Assembly (NCBI RefSeq): GCF_046614675.1
Contig: NZ_JBKKJT010000005.1
Location: forward strand, 62,001-126,000
Length of the DNA: 64,000 bases
Source of the DNA: Chryseobacterium cupriresistens
GTDB lineage: Bacteria; Bacteroidota; Bacteroidia; Flavobacteriales; Weeksellaceae
Reading direction: 5' to 3'
A program made the position numbers and the translations under genes. Below the pieces are notes generated by a model. That model searched no databases, was not told the DNA's origin, and saw nothing but the letters and a program-made list of their open reading frames with translations. Of the stretch, positions 33,190 through 42,427 are shown one piece after another. How positions within the stretch are numbered: the first letter of the stretch is position 1; each line of letters opens with the position of its first letter.

Positions 33190-33197
33190 CAAAATTA
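33190..33197 (-). promoter_or_regulatory. -7 element of the sensory-operon promoter
   Basis: The minus-strand TAATTTTG matches TAnnTTTG exactly, 25 bp before the lipoprotein start. No TTG is found at the expected distance, so the -33 part is weak. Confidence 0.4.
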
Positions 33198-33344
33198 GCG
33201 AACGGCACAACTATAAAAAAGGGTGAAAACACTGTTTTTATCCCTTACTAAATTTACGACTTTTTGATATTCAGTTGAATAGGAATTACGAGGTTTGTTT
33301 TTTTAATTAAAAATATCCAATGGTATTCCTTCAGCAATAAAATT

Positions 33345-33371
33345 AAAACCATGATGAACATTCATGGTTTT
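33345..33371 (-). terminator. terminator of the HxlR-family gene
   Basis: Perfect arms AAAACCATGA / TCATGGTTTT with a 7-nt loop directly beyond the HxlR gene, with A/T-rich flanks. Confidence 0.8.
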
Positions 33372-33383
33372 GAAGGAAACTGT

Positions 33384-33731
33384 TTACCTTTTTATTCTCT
33401 CTTTTTCAATCTGCTGTTCACCCCATAGCCTCAGGTAATCAATAAAAGGAATGAGCTCGGCACCGGTTTTCGTTAGAGAATATTCTACCTTAGGAGGAAC
33501 TTCGTGATACACTTCTCTATGGATAAGCCCGTCATCTTCCAGCTCCCGGACAGTCTGGGTAAGCATTTTAGGGGTAATATCAGAAAGGGTTTTACGAAGT
33601 TCGCCATACCGCATAACTGTCTTCAGATGGAGATACCATAAAATACGGCCTTTGTACTTTCCTCCAATCCGTTTAAAGGCATAGTCAACAGGACAGGATG
33701 GCTCATTGGTAACTTTTTTTATTTTTAACAT
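33384..33731 (-). CDS. HxlR-family transcriptional regulator
   Basis: The 115-aa winged-helix protein contains CPVDYAFKRIGGKYKGRILWYL, RYGELRKTLSDITPKMLTQTVRELEDDGLIHREVYHEVPPKVEYSLT and GAELIPFID, all typical of HxlR. Cys13 sits in the position used for thiol-based sensing in YodB/HypR-like members. It is divergent from an oxidoreductase gene, a standard arrangement for HxlR repressors of quinone or electrophile detoxification. The shared spacer holds an AGTATGTA/TACATACT palindrome overlapping the promoter. Confidence 0.9.
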   Translation of the reverse strand: MLKIKKVTNEPSCPVDYAFKRIGGKYKGRILWYLHLKTVMRYGELRKTLSDITPKMLTQTVRELEDDGLIHREVYHEVPPKVEYSLTKTGAELIPFIDYLRLWGEQQIEKERIKR

Positions 33732-33769
33732 TTTTTCAATGGTTTGATAATCAGTATTAGTATGTTTTT

Positions 33770-33798
33770 AGTATGTAGATTACCAAAAAGTACATACT
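33770..33798. promoter_or_regulatory. candidate HxlR operator
   Basis: Perfect 8-bp arms AGTATGTA (33770-33777) and TACATACT (33791-33798) with a 13-nt centre, between the divergent HxlR and oxidoreductase genes. Another AGTATGT copy lies at 33759-33765. The TACT/AGTA ends resemble known HxlR/YodB binding sites. The right end touches the -33 TTG of the oxidoreductase promoter. Confidence 0.6.
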
Positions 33799-33828
33799 TG
33801 CTGCAAAGATATGATGAGACTACATTTG
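33798..33828 (+). promoter_or_regulatory. promoter of the quinone-oxidoreductase-like gene
   Basis: TTG at 33798-33800, 20-nt spacer, exact TACATTTG at 33821-33828. Transcription would start near 33835, 17 nt before the ATG at 33852. The overlap with the palindrome would allow repression. Confidence 0.75.
33804..33811 (-). promoter_or_regulatory. -7 element for the HxlR gene
   Basis: The minus-strand TATCTTTG is an exact TAnnTTTG match; transcription would begin near 33798, inside the palindrome, permitting autoregulation. The -33 element is poor. Confidence 0.4.
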
Positions 33829-33851
33829 CCCGATAATTAAAATCAAAAAAA

Positions 33852-34799
33852 ATGAAAGCTGTTATTGTAAACGAAGCAGGAGGCGTTGAAAATCTTCAAT
33901 TTACGGAAATAGATAAGCCTGTCATAGGAAATGATGAAGTATTGGTAAAAGTAGTATCGGTAAGCATTAATCCTGTAGATGTAAAGTCCAGAGCATATGA
34001 AGGAGTTCTGAACTGGATTTTTGAAGAAAAGAGGCCCGTTATTTTAGGATGGGATATCTCGGGAGAAGTCGTAGAAACCGGGAAAAGTGTAACTGATTTT
34101 AAACCGGGAGATGAAGTCTTCGGAATGGTCAATTTTTTTGGAAAAGGAAATGCCTATGCAGAATATGTGGCTGCTCCGGCGGCTCATCTGGCATTAAAGC
34201 CTCAAAACATTACCCATCAGCAGGCTGCCGCGGCCTCAATGGCTGCTTCAACGGCATATCAGGCATTGGTAGATGTTGCCGGAATTAAAAAAGGAAGCAG
34301 GGTTCTGGTCCATGCCGCTTCAGGTGGTGTCGGCCATTTTGCTGTTCAGATGGCGAAGCATTTCGGAGCGTATGTTATCGGTATATCATCCGGTAAAAAT
34401 AAAGAATTTGTTTTGTCGCTTGGGGCTGATGAACATATTGATTATACAACGGAAAACTTTTATGAAAAGGTGCAGGATGCAGATATCGTCATTGATACCC
34501 TTCAGGGAAAAGCTTTGTCGGATTCGGTAGATATTGTAAAAGAGAATGGTATTATTATAACACTTCCGACGCCTGAGATTCCTGAGGATATTGCATTGAG
34601 AGCCAGGAAGAAAAAGGTGAATATTGAGTTTATGATGGTACAGTCTAAAAAAGAAACTGCAGAAGCAATTGCGGGCTTATTGAAGCAGGAAGCATTGAAA
34701 CCATTTGTTTATAAAACTTTCCCGTTTGAAGACATAGCACTGGCACACCTGGAGGTTGAGACCAGCCGCGTTGCAGGAAAAGTAATAGTAAACCTCTGA
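33852..34799 (+). CDS. zinc-free NADP-dependent quinone/alkene oxidoreductase (MDR family)
   Basis: The 315-aa protein has the GroES-like then Rossmann layout of medium-chain dehydrogenases: SINPVDVKSRAYEG and GWDISGEVVETGKSVTDFKPGDEVFGM in the first half, then SRVLVHAASGGVGHFAVQMAKHFGAYVIG, the nucleotide-binding loop of quinone-oxidoreductase-like members. The zinc-ligand Cys residues of alcohol dehydrogenases are absent. It probably reduces quinones or alpha,beta-unsaturated carbonyls with NADPH in the cytoplasm. The divergent HxlR gene is the likely regulator. Confidence 0.88.
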   Translation: MKAVIVNEAGGVENLQFTEIDKPVIGNDEVLVKVVSVSINPVDVKSRAYEGVLNWIFEEKRPVILGWDISGEVVETGKSVTDFKPGDEVFGMVNFFGKGNAYAEYVAAPAAHLALKPQNITHQQAAAASMAASTAYQALVDVAGIKKGSRVLVHAASGGVGHFAVQMAKHFGAYVIGISSGKNKEFVLSLGADEHIDYTTENFYEKVQDADIVIDTLQGKALSDSVDIVKENGIIITLPTPEIPEDIALRARKKKVNIEFMMVQSKKETAEAIAGLLKQEALKPFVYKTFPFEDIALAHLEVETSRVAGKVIVNL

Positions 34800-34805
34800 A
34801 ATAAA

Positions 34806-34837
34806 AACAGGACCGGAAATCTATTCCCGGTCCTGTT
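34806..34837 (+). terminator. terminator of the oxidoreductase gene
   Basis: 11-bp arms AACAGGACCGG / CCGGTCCTGTT with a 10-nt loop, starting 7 bp past the stop codon. Confidence 0.8.
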
Positions 34838-34913
34838 AAACAAGATTAAGTGTAAAATTCAGCCTTTACAGGCAAAAAGGATAATTCAAATGTGAACAGA
34901 TTTTTATTGATTC

Positions 34914-35738
34914 TTAATCTATGTTTAAGGGAATTGATAGTAATGGTAATTTATTTTTATAGGCCATTATGGCTGTTTTGCTTCGATGGAAAAGAGATTC
35001 TACAAGATTGTATTTATAAGGAATCATGGTTAAAAGGTCTGGACTGGTCAGTTTTATTTCCTCCTCAATCGCTTTGATGACTTCAATGGACTGAATCATT
35101 TTAAAGCTGTACTTAATATCATCCAGATCGTACCCGGAATTCAGGTCAATATCATGAATAACCTCAGCAAAATCTTCTAATCTTTCACTTACATTGAATA
35201 CCTCAATCTCAGCATTGAATTCATTAATAAAGTGGTAAATATCATTCATGGCAGACCAGGTCATGCTTTTGTGCGTATCATAAGCAAAAAGAATTTTTCT
35301 GATTCCTGTATATTCTATATGAGCGGGAACAATGAGTATCGGTTTTTTAATTCTGTGGATAGCTCTTGTTACACTGTTTCCCAAAAGCTTTTGTTCCAGA
35401 GTTTTTTCAGCCATTCCCATCACAATAAAATCACAATCGTGAATCTGCATACAGTTTTCAAGCTCTTCAATAAAATTGCCGGAAGCCAGATGATGCTGGG
35501 TTTCGACAGTATATAATCTTTTAAGCTCCGCCGCCTTATCCTCCATTTTTTTCTGATTTTTAAGCGTTTGAGTGTAGAAAAAATCAGCTGAAACCTGTGC
35601 ATTCAGGGCATGGATGGAAACGGACTGAAGATTGAAAAGCACAATCCTGTATTTGTTTTCTTTAGCCATAGATGCTGCATAATGAGTAGCGTTTTCAGCT
35701 TCGTGGGAAAAATCTGTGCAGACAATTATTGTTTTCAT
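34914..35738 (-). CDS. universal stress protein, tandem domain
   Basis: A 274-aa cytosolic protein made of two Usp folds. The first starts with TIIVCTDFSHEAENATHYAASMA and contains the ATP-loop-like CDFIVMGM and LGNSVTRAIHRIKKPILIVPA. The second, from about residue 145 (IRKILFAYDTHKSMTWSA), is degenerate and lacks a clear nucleotide loop. Such tandem proteins are common in Bacteroidota and respond to starvation or oxidative stress, though their biochemical function is unknown. It is monocistronic with an exact -7 element upstream. Confidence 0.88.
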   Translation of the reverse strand: MKTIIVCTDFSHEAENATHYAASMAKENKYRIVLFNLQSVSIHALNAQVSADFFYTQTLKNQKKMEDKAAELKRLYTVETQHHLASGNFIEELENCMQIHDCDFIVMGMAEKTLEQKLLGNSVTRAIHRIKKPILIVPAHIEYTGIRKILFAYDTHKSMTWSAMNDIYHFINEFNAEIEVFNVSERLEDFAEVIHDIDLNSGYDLDDIKYSFKMIQSIEVIKAIEEEIKLTSPDLLTMIPYKYNLVESLFHRSKTAIMAYKNKLPLLSIPLNID

Positions 35739-35757
35739 TGTACCGGATTTAATACCA

Positions 35758-35765
35758 CAAAACTA
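35758..35765 (-). promoter_or_regulatory. -7 element of the universal-stress-protein promoter
   Basis: The minus-strand TAGTTTTG matches TAnnTTTG exactly, 20 bp before the start codon. A matching TTG upstream is not evident. Confidence 0.4.
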
Positions 35766-35967
35766 TGATAGACAGCTATTCCCTGATTATAAAAATACTG
35801 TGATGTTGCATAAAATGATGATGAAATGTCTTTTTCTGGTGATGAACCGTCACATTCATTTTAACTCTGCTATTTTACGTTTCAGGTATTGTTTTGGCGG
35901 TCTCGTCCAAAATAGAAGATATTCATATAAAATCTATTTCTATATTTACATTCATAAAGTCCCGGAT

Positions 35968-37086
35968 ATGAACAGGATTTCTGCCATCAGGAAAAAAATA
36001 GTACGGAATAAGAAGATTCTTTCCACCATGAAAAGAAGGCTGGTGATCTGGGCGTTAGCAGTGGTCACTTTCTGTGTTTTTTCCTACCTTATTGATCCCT
36101 TTGATCCCGTTTGGAAAGGCTACCTTGATGCTCCTTTAAAAATGATTTTGGAAGACGCCACATGGATTGTCTTTTTTTCCATCATTATTTCTGAGGTAAG
36201 TATTTTTATAGACAGGACGCTCAATAAGTGGCTTCCTTGGAGAAACAGGACCGTAAAGCGATTATTCATTCAGTGTTTGCTTCAGATCGTGGGAAGTGTT
36301 TTGATTGTGATTATTATTAATGCAATCGTAGATGGCACTTCAGTCACATTACCTGAAATGGATTCCCGCAAAGAATATACACTTCTGGGACAATGGATCG
36401 CTACTAATATTGTCATATCATTGATTATCAGCGCTTTTAATACCGTTGATTATTTATTGGAAAACTGGAAAAAAACAGCAGTAGAAGCTGCCCAGCACAA
36501 ACTGAGGGCATCAAAACACAAGCAGGCTGCAATGGCGGCAGAACTTCAGGCACTTAAGCTTCAGATAGACCCGCATTTTATTTTCAATAACTTAAGTGTG
36601 TTGTCAGAACTTATCCTTGAAGATCAGCAGTTGGGGTATGATTATTCCGAGAAATTTGCGAGAGTATACAGATACTTATTGGTGAATTCCAAAAAAGACA
36701 TTATTGCCGTAGAAGAGGAACTTAAATTTTTAGAATCTTACATCTTTCTGATTGAAAAAAGAATTGGGGAAGGCGTTATATTCAAAATAGATATTCAGGA
36801 AGAATACAGATCCAGATTCACCCTTCCGCTGTCTTTACAATTGTTGGTTGAAAATGCCATTAAACATAACCAGACTTCAAAGGTAAATCCTCTGGAGATT
36901 CATGTTTATACAAGCCCTGAAGGAGAATTGGTAGTTTCTAATACATTTCTACCTTTAATCAATAAGCCGGATTCCTCAGGAGTAGGGCTTACCAATATCA
37001 TTGCACGATACGAAATCTTAGGATATCCTAAACCTGTGATTGAAAAAACAGAAGATAAATTTATAGTAAAACTCCCATTGATATGA
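35968..37086 (+). CDS. LytS-type sensor histidine kinase
   Basis: The 372-aa kinase has four membrane segments between about residues 25 and 180 (LVIWALAVVTFCVFSYLI; WIVFFSIIISEVSIFI; LLQIVGSVLIVIIINAIV; IVISLIISAFNTVDYLL), then a helical linker. The His box is LKLQIDPHFIFNNLSVLSELI, and an ATPase domain follows with LPLSLQLLVENAIKHN and SSGVGLTNIIARY. I chose the ATG at 35968; the frame extends 84 codons further upstream through AT-rich sequence that overlaps the divergent stress-protein gene. Its stop overlaps the next gene by 4 bp. Confidence 0.88.
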   Translation: MNRISAIRKKIVRNKKILSTMKRRLVIWALAVVTFCVFSYLIDPFDPVWKGYLDAPLKMILEDATWIVFFSIIISEVSIFIDRTLNKWLPWRNRTVKRLFIQCLLQIVGSVLIVIIINAIVDGTSVTLPEMDSRKEYTLLGQWIATNIVISLIISAFNTVDYLLENWKKTAVEAAQHKLRASKHKQAAMAAELQALKLQIDPHFIFNNLSVLSELILEDQQLGYDYSEKFARVYRYLLVNSKKDIIAVEEELKFLESYIFLIEKRIGEGVIFKIDIQEEYRSRFTLPLSLQLLVENAIKHNQTSKVNPLEIHVYTSPEGELVVSNTFLPLINKPDSSGVGLTNIIARYEILGYPKPVIEKTEDKFIVKLPLI

Positions 37087-37847
37087 AGATTAATAAAGTT
37101 TTAATCGTTGAAGACGAAAGACCCAATGCAGACAGGTTAAAAAGACTGTTGTTGAAGTTAAGACCCCATATCGAAATTCTGTCTGTGGAAGACTCGATTA
37201 CCTCAACAATACACTGGCTGGAAAATAATGTGGTTCCCGATGTTATCATGATGGATGTAAGACTTGCAGATGGCCTCAGCTTTGAAATATTTAACAAACA
37301 TGAAGTTAAAAGTGCCGTCATATTTACAACAGCATACGATGAATATGCTGTACAGGCATTCAAATACAATAGTGTGGATTATCTTTTGAAACCTATTGAA
37401 GAAGAAGAGCTGGATGCCGCCTTAAAACGCTATGAAACCTTTATGGAAGCCGTCCCGGTAGTAGGAACAGCCATTGAAGGATTATTAAATTATATCCAGC
37501 CGAAAGACTACAGAAAACGTTTTCTCATTGCCCATAGAGATGGATATAAAACCGTGCTGGCAGAAGATATCCTCTACTTTTATACCGAATTGGGAATCAG
37601 CAAAGCCATGCTGAATACGGGAGTGGTAGAAAATGTTCCCCAAACCCTGGAAGAACTTGAAAAACAATTGGATCCTAAATTCTTTTTCCGTGCCAACAGA
37701 CAATTTATCATTCACATCAATTCCGTTAAGCAGATTTTAAATCATTTTAATGGAAAACTAAAGCTGGAGTTGAGGAAACAGCCTGATATGGAAGTGATTG
37801 TAAGCCGGGAGAAAGCTTCCGTTTTCAAATCCTGGATGGATTATTAA
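37083..37847 (+). CDS. LytTR-family response regulator
   Basis: The 254-aa protein has a receiver domain (KVLIVEDERPNADRL; phosphoacceptor in DVIMMDVRLADGL; Lys in LLKPIEEEE). The LytTR DNA-binding domain begins near residue 145 (FLIAHRDGYKTVLAEDILYFYTELGISKAML ... FFRANRQFIIHINSV). The 4-bp overlap with the kinase gene shows coupling. A terminator follows at 37866. The RND operon starts 270 bp further on the same strand, so regulation of that operon is possible but only positional. Confidence 0.92.
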   Translation: MKINKVLIVEDERPNADRLKRLLLKLRPHIEILSVEDSITSTIHWLENNVVPDVIMMDVRLADGLSFEIFNKHEVKSAVIFTTAYDEYAVQAFKYNSVDYLLKPIEEEELDAALKRYETFMEAVPVVGTAIEGLLNYIQPKDYRKRFLIAHRDGYKTVLAEDILYFYTELGISKAMLNTGVVENVPQTLEELEKQLDPKFFFRANRQFIIHINSVKQILNHFNGKLKLELRKQPDMEVIVSREKASVFKSWMDY

Positions 37848-37865
37848 TCCTGGAAAAATACAGAC

Positions 37866-37895
37866 AAGACTGCTTCTATAAAAGCAGTCTTTTTT
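37866..37895 (+). terminator. terminator of the LytS/LytTR pair
   Basis: Arms AAGACTGCTT / AAGCAGTCTT with a 6-nt loop, then seven T residues. A textbook rho-independent terminator. Confidence 0.9.
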
Positions 37896-38117
37896 TGCTT
37901 CACTTATATCGTCCACAAATTTGTATTTGACAATTTTACTTATATTTTCATCCGAAATATTCTTTTTTACCACATTTATAAACGAAAATAGCTGCTTTCC
38001 CTTCATTTTTCCTATCATACGTTTCATCTGCGATTAATGACACTTCACCCAACTTCTGAATGAATATCACTGTAAGATGAAGTTATTTTGCTCCTGTAAA
38101 ATTTAAAAACCAATGTT

Positions 38118-39239
38118 ATGAATTACAGAAAAGGATATCTGGTACTTTCACTTACAGCTGCAGCGATATTGTACTCGTGTGGTTCCGGGAGCGGTCAGGA
38201 GAATGCCCATCAGATGCAGCAGGCATTGCCTACAGATTTTATTCAGGTAAAATCCGGAGATGCAGATGTGTCTACAGGATATCCGGGAAGTATAGAAGGA
38301 CAGGACAATGTGGATATCAAAGCACAGGTAACAGGATATCTGGAAGCAGTATATATCAAAGAAGGACAGTATGTAAATAAAGGGCAGACCCTTTTCAGAA
38401 TAAATCCATCGGTGTACAACGAGCAGGTCAATACCAATGAAGCAGCCTTGAAATCAGCACTGGCGGCACAGGAAACAGCAAGACTTGAAGTAGAAAAGCT
38501 GAAACCTCTTGTAGAAGGAAAAGTAGTTTCCGATATGCAGCTGAAAACCGCTCAGGCAAGTTATAAAGCAGCATCAGCACAGGTTGCACAGGCACAGTCA
38601 TCATTGGGATCCTCAAAGATTAACGCCAATTTTACGTATATCAAAGCGCCAGTGAGCGGATACATAGGCAGAATTCCGAACAGAGTAGGAAACCTTATCA
38701 GTCCGTCTGATCCATCACCACTAACAACGCTTTCAAGCATCAACAGCGTGAATGTGTACTTCTCAATGAATGAAGCTGATTTTATTGCACACAGCAGAGC
38801 TGCGGCATCAGGAAATACAGCAGAAGATGTAGAACTTATCCTGGCAGACGGTTCCACTTATTCTCTTAAAGGAAAACTGGAAAATGCCAGCGGAAACTTC
38901 GACAGAAATACCGGAAGCATTCAGATGAAAGCTGTTTTCCAGAATCCGGATAAATTATTAAGAGCCGGAGGAACAGCCAGAGTGATGATTCATAATGCCC
39001 TGAATGGGGTGATTAAACTTCCGAAAACCTCTGTAAAAGATATTCAGGAAAAATTCTTTGTTTATAAACTGAATGGTAAGGATAAAGTGAAAATGACCCA
39101 GATTACCGTTTCAGGAAGTACCTCCCAGGATTACTTCATCAAAGAAGGCGTGAATGCAGGAGATAAGATTGCCATTAACAGAATTGATGCTCTTACAGAC
39201 GGAGCACAGGTGGTGGCACACACTGTTCCTTTGAAATAG
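38118..39239 (+). CDS. RND efflux periplasmic adaptor (membrane fusion protein)
   Basis: The 373-aa lipoprotein (Cys in ILYSCGSGSG near residue 21) is an AcrA/MexA-type adaptor. It shows the biotinyl-lipoyl half-motifs (VDIKAQVTGYLEAVYIKEGQYVNKGQTLFRI and FTYIKAPVSGYIGRIPNRVGNLISPSDP), a helical hairpin rich in Ala/Gln/Lys between, and a beta-barrel with VYFSMNEADF. It bridges the inner-membrane pump and the outer-membrane channel encoded next, anchored by lipid. The 29-bp gap to the pump gene indicates an operon. A weak promoter-like TTATTTTG at 38083 precedes it. Confidence 0.93.
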   Translation: MNYRKGYLVLSLTAAAILYSCGSGSGQENAHQMQQALPTDFIQVKSGDADVSTGYPGSIEGQDNVDIKAQVTGYLEAVYIKEGQYVNKGQTLFRINPSVYNEQVNTNEAALKSALAAQETARLEVEKLKPLVEGKVVSDMQLKTAQASYKAASAQVAQAQSSLGSSKINANFTYIKAPVSGYIGRIPNRVGNLISPSDPSPLTTLSSINSVNVYFSMNEADFIAHSRAAASGNTAEDVELILADGSTYSLKGKLENASGNFDRNTGSIQMKAVFQNPDKLLRAGGTARVMIHNALNGVIKLPKTSVKDIQEKFFVYKLNGKDKVKMTQITVSGSTSQDYFIKEGVNAGDKIAINRIDALTDGAQVVAHTVPLK

Positions 39240-39268
39240 TTGTATAACCTTTCTTAGAAAATTCAAAA

Positions 39269-42200
39269 ATGTTAAAAAAGATAATAGACCGTCCTGTACT
39301 GGCGACGGTAATATCCCTTATCATTGTTATTTTAGGGATTATAGGATTAAACCAGCTGGCGGTGACCAGATTTCCGGATATTTCTCCGCCCACGATTACC
39401 GTTTCAGGATCATATCCCGGAGGAAACAGTGAAACCGTGATCCGTTCTGTGGTAACACCGCTGGAAGAGCAGATCAATGGGGTGGAAGATATGGAATACA
39501 TGAAATCTACGGCAAGTAATGACGGTACATTCTCGATCTCCATTATATTCAAGCAGGGAGTGAATGCTGATCAGGCAGCCGTAAACGTGCAAAACAGAGT
39601 ACAGCAGGCCACCCCGATACTACCGCAGGAAGTAGTGAGAATGGGATTGACCACCTCCAAGCAGCAGAACAGTATGGTATTGATCTTCAATATTTATACG
39701 GAAGATAATAAACAATATGATGAAACTTTCCTTCAAAATTATGCGAATATCAACCTTATTCCACAGGTTAAAAGAGTAAAAGGGGTTGGGCAGGCCATGG
39801 TTTTCGGGCTTAAGGATTATTCCATGAGAATATGGCTTAATCCTCAGAAAATGTCATCTTACGGACTCGAGCCGGCAGATGTTTCCAGAGCGATCGCAGA
39901 CCACAGTTTGGAGTCTGCTCCGGGTAAACTGGGAGAAGAATCGGATGCTGCTTTAGAATATGTCATCAGATACAAAGGAAAAAAGAACAAGCCGGAACAA
40001 TATGAAAATATTATTGTTAAAAATACCGGAAGCCAGATCATCAGGCTTAAAGATGTTGCCCGTGTGGAATTCGGAGCGATTTCAAATACGGGAGATAACC
40101 TTTCCAATGGGAAAAATGCAGTGACTGTGGCGATTATGCAGACTACAGGTTCCAACGCCAACCAGATTGAAATTGGGGTGAACAAAGCTCTTGACCAATT
40201 ATCAAAATCATTCCCTCCTGGTATCAAATACACAAAGGTAATGAGTACCAAAGAAAGATTGGATGAGGCTACAGGACAGGTAAAATCAACACTTATAGAA
40301 GCTTTTATCCTTGTATTTATCGTGGTTTTTATATTCCTGCAGGATTTCAGATCTACGATTATTCCGGCAGTGGCAGTTCCGGTGGCGATTATCGGTACCT
40401 TCTTCTTCCTTCTGGTTTTAGGATTTACGATCAACGTACTGACGCTTTTTGCTCTTGTACTGGCCATCGGGATTGTAGTAGATGATGCCATTGTAGTGGT
40501 GGAAGCCGTTCACAGTAATATGGAAGGAACGGACCTTTCCGGAAGAGAAGCTACTCATAAGGCAATGAGCGAGATCACAGGAGCGGTTATTTCCATTACT
40601 TTAGTGATGTCGGCGGTATTTATCCCAATTGGATTTATGTCCGGTTCAGCAGGATTATTCTATAAGCAGTTTGCGTATACATTGGCCATAGCCATTATTA
40701 TTTCAGCGGTTAACGCATTGACATTAACTCCGGCTTTGTGTGCCGTGTTTCTGAAAAACAATCACTCGGGAGAAGGTAAAAAACCACAAGGATTCGGGCA
40801 AAGATTTGCTGTGGCATTTAATGCAGGATTTAATAATATGACCAATCGTTATGCGAAAGGCGTTAGATTTTTAATAGGAAGAAAATGGATTGCAGGAGGA
40901 TTAATCATAGCCGTTATCGGGGTTGCAGGATGGCTGATGTCAAGTACGCCAAAAAGTTTTGTACCAATGGAAGACGACGGATTCTTTATGTACACTTTAA
41001 GCATGCCTCCGGGGACAGCATTGGCCAAAACGACAGAGGTTTCCAACAAGATCAATGATATCTTAAAAGGAGTGGAAGCGGTGCAGGAAAATACTTCCAT
41101 TACAGGATACAACTTACTCAGCAATAGTGCGGGACCTGCTTATGCGATGGGATTTGTTAAACTGAAACCTAAGAAAGAAAGAGGTGATGTTCAGGATATC
41201 CAGGAAGTGGTAGACATGGCGACGGCAAAATTGGGAGTGATCAAAGAAGGAAGTGTAATGACCTTCAGAATGCCTCCGGTAGAAGGATACGGAATGACGA
41301 ATGATGCCGAAATCGTACTTCAGGACCGTATGGGAAGAGATCCTCAGGTTCTTAAAGCGAAAGCAGATGAACTGATCGGCCAGCTGATGCAGGTTCCGGA
41401 AGTAGCATTTGCCTACACGATGTTCAGGGCAGATTATCCTCAGATGGAGCTGGAAGTGAACGAAGATAAAGCAAAACAGCTGGGAGTAAGCATTTCCAAT
41501 CTGTTGGGAACTGTTCAGACCTATTTCTCGGGAGATCAGTCTCAGAATTTTTCAAGATTCGGGAAGTTCTATAGAGTGAATATTAAAGCTGACGGTGTTT
41601 TCAGAATGGATGAACAGGCCTTCAATGATATTTTTGTAAAAAATGAAAAAGGGGATATGGTACCAGTGAATACGCTGATTACTTTGAAAAAAGTCTACGG
41701 TCCGGAATCCGTTCAGCGATACAACCTTTACAATTCATTAAATATCAACGTATCTCCAAAACCAGGCGTAAGTAATGGAGAATTGATGGGTAAACTGGAA
41801 CAGACTTTAAGCAAACTGCCATCTGACTACAGCTACGAATGGACAGGGCTGAGTTTGGAAGAAAAATCAGCAGGAAATCAAACCATTGCCATTTTTGGAT
41901 TGTGCTTGCTTTTCGTGTACCTGCTCTTGGCCGCTCAATATGAAAGTTATATCCTTCCTCTGGCGGTAATGCTTTCCATTCCAACAGGGATTGTAGGTGC
42001 ATTTTTAGGAATAAAAGCCATCGGACTGGATAACAACATCTATGTACAGGTAGGACTCATCATGCTTATCGGTTTATTGGCCAAAAATGCGATCCTTATT
42101 GTAGAATTTGCCATACAAAGGCGAAAGGCAGGACTTTCTATTCTGGATTCAGCACTGGAAGGGGCAAAGGCAAGGTTACGTCCTATTATCATGACATCAT

Positions 42201-42427
42201 TAGCTTTTATTGTGGGAATGGTTCCACTGATGATTTCTTCAGGAGGAATGGCTTCCGGAAACAAATCCATCAGTACAAGTGCTGCCATGGGAATGTTGAG
42301 CGGAGTGGTTTTAGGAGTTTTCGTCATTCCTGTACTCTACATGTTTTTTCAGTATCTGGATGAGAAATTTTCTGCCACAAAGAAGTACAATACGATAGAA
42401 AATCAATTGACAAATGACACTATTTAA
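39269..42427 (+). CDS. RND multidrug efflux pump, inner-membrane subunit (HAE-1 type)
   Basis: The 1052-aa proton-driven pump is full length with 12 predicted helices and two large periplasmic domains. Diagnostic blocks include FIDRPVLATVISLIIV-like start (IIDRPVLATVIS), RFPDISPPTITVSGSYPGG, GIVVDDAIVVVEAV (helix 4 with proton-relay Asp pair) and GLLAKNAILIVEFA (helix 10 Lys). NPxxM-type and DxGxFxY-type (DDGFFMYTLSMPPG) motifs agree with the AcrB/MexB class. It exports hydrophobic drugs, bile salts or dyes; the actual substrate is unknown. Its stop overlaps the outer-membrane gene by 14 bp. Confidence 0.95.
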   Translation: MLKKIIDRPVLATVISLIIVILGIIGLNQLAVTRFPDISPPTITVSGSYPGGNSETVIRSVVTPLEEQINGVEDMEYMKSTASNDGTFSISIIFKQGVNADQAAVNVQNRVQQATPILPQEVVRMGLTTSKQQNSMVLIFNIYTEDNKQYDETFLQNYANINLIPQVKRVKGVGQAMVFGLKDYSMRIWLNPQKMSSYGLEPADVSRAIADHSLESAPGKLGEESDAALEYVIRYKGKKNKPEQYENIIVKNTGSQIIRLKDVARVEFGAISNTGDNLSNGKNAVTVAIMQTTGSNANQIEIGVNKALDQLSKSFPPGIKYTKVMSTKERLDEATGQVKSTLIEAFILVFIVVFIFLQDFRSTIIPAVAVPVAIIGTFFFLLVLGFTINVLTLFALVLAIGIVVDDAIVVVEAVHSNMEGTDLSGREATHKAMSEITGAVISITLVMSAVFIPIGFMSGSAGLFYKQFAYTLAIAIIISAVNALTLTPALCAVFLKNNHSGEGKKPQGFGQRFAVAFNAGFNNMTNRYAKGVRFLIGRKWIAGGLIIAVIGVAGWLMSSTPKSFVPMEDDGFFMYTLSMPPGTALAKTTEVSNKINDILKGVEAVQENTSITGYNLLSNSAGPAYAMGFVKLKPKKERGDVQDIQEVVDMATAKLGVIKEGSVMTFRMPPVEGYGMTNDAEIVLQDRMGRDPQVLKAKADELIGQLMQVPEVAFAYTMFRADYPQMELEVNEDKAKQLGVSISNLLGTVQTYFSGDQSQNFSRFGKFYRVNIKADGVFRMDEQAFNDIFVKNEKGDMVPVNTLITLKKVYGPESVQRYNLYNSLNINVSPKPGVSNGELMGKLEQTLSKLPSDYSYEWTGLSLEEKSAGNQTIAIFGLCLLFVYLLLAAQYESYILPLAVMLSIPTGIVGAFLGIKAIGLDNNIYVQVGLIMLIGLLAKNAILIVEFAIQRRKAGLSILDSALEGAKARLRPIIMTSLAFIVGMVPLMISSGGMASGNKSISTSAAMGMLSGVVLGVFVIPVLYMFFQYLDEKFSATKKYNTIENQLTNDTI

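Noticed and set aside
35716..35967. N-terminal extension of the LytS-type kinase
   Set aside because: The 84 upstream codons overlap the promoter region of the divergent stress-protein gene, are AT-rich and Tyr/Phe/His-heavy, and have no family-like sequence; the ATG at 35968 is better.
37758..38027. 89-aa reading frame on the minus strand
   Set aside because: It overlaps the end of the LytTR regulator gene and a strong terminator and lacks any protein-like pattern.
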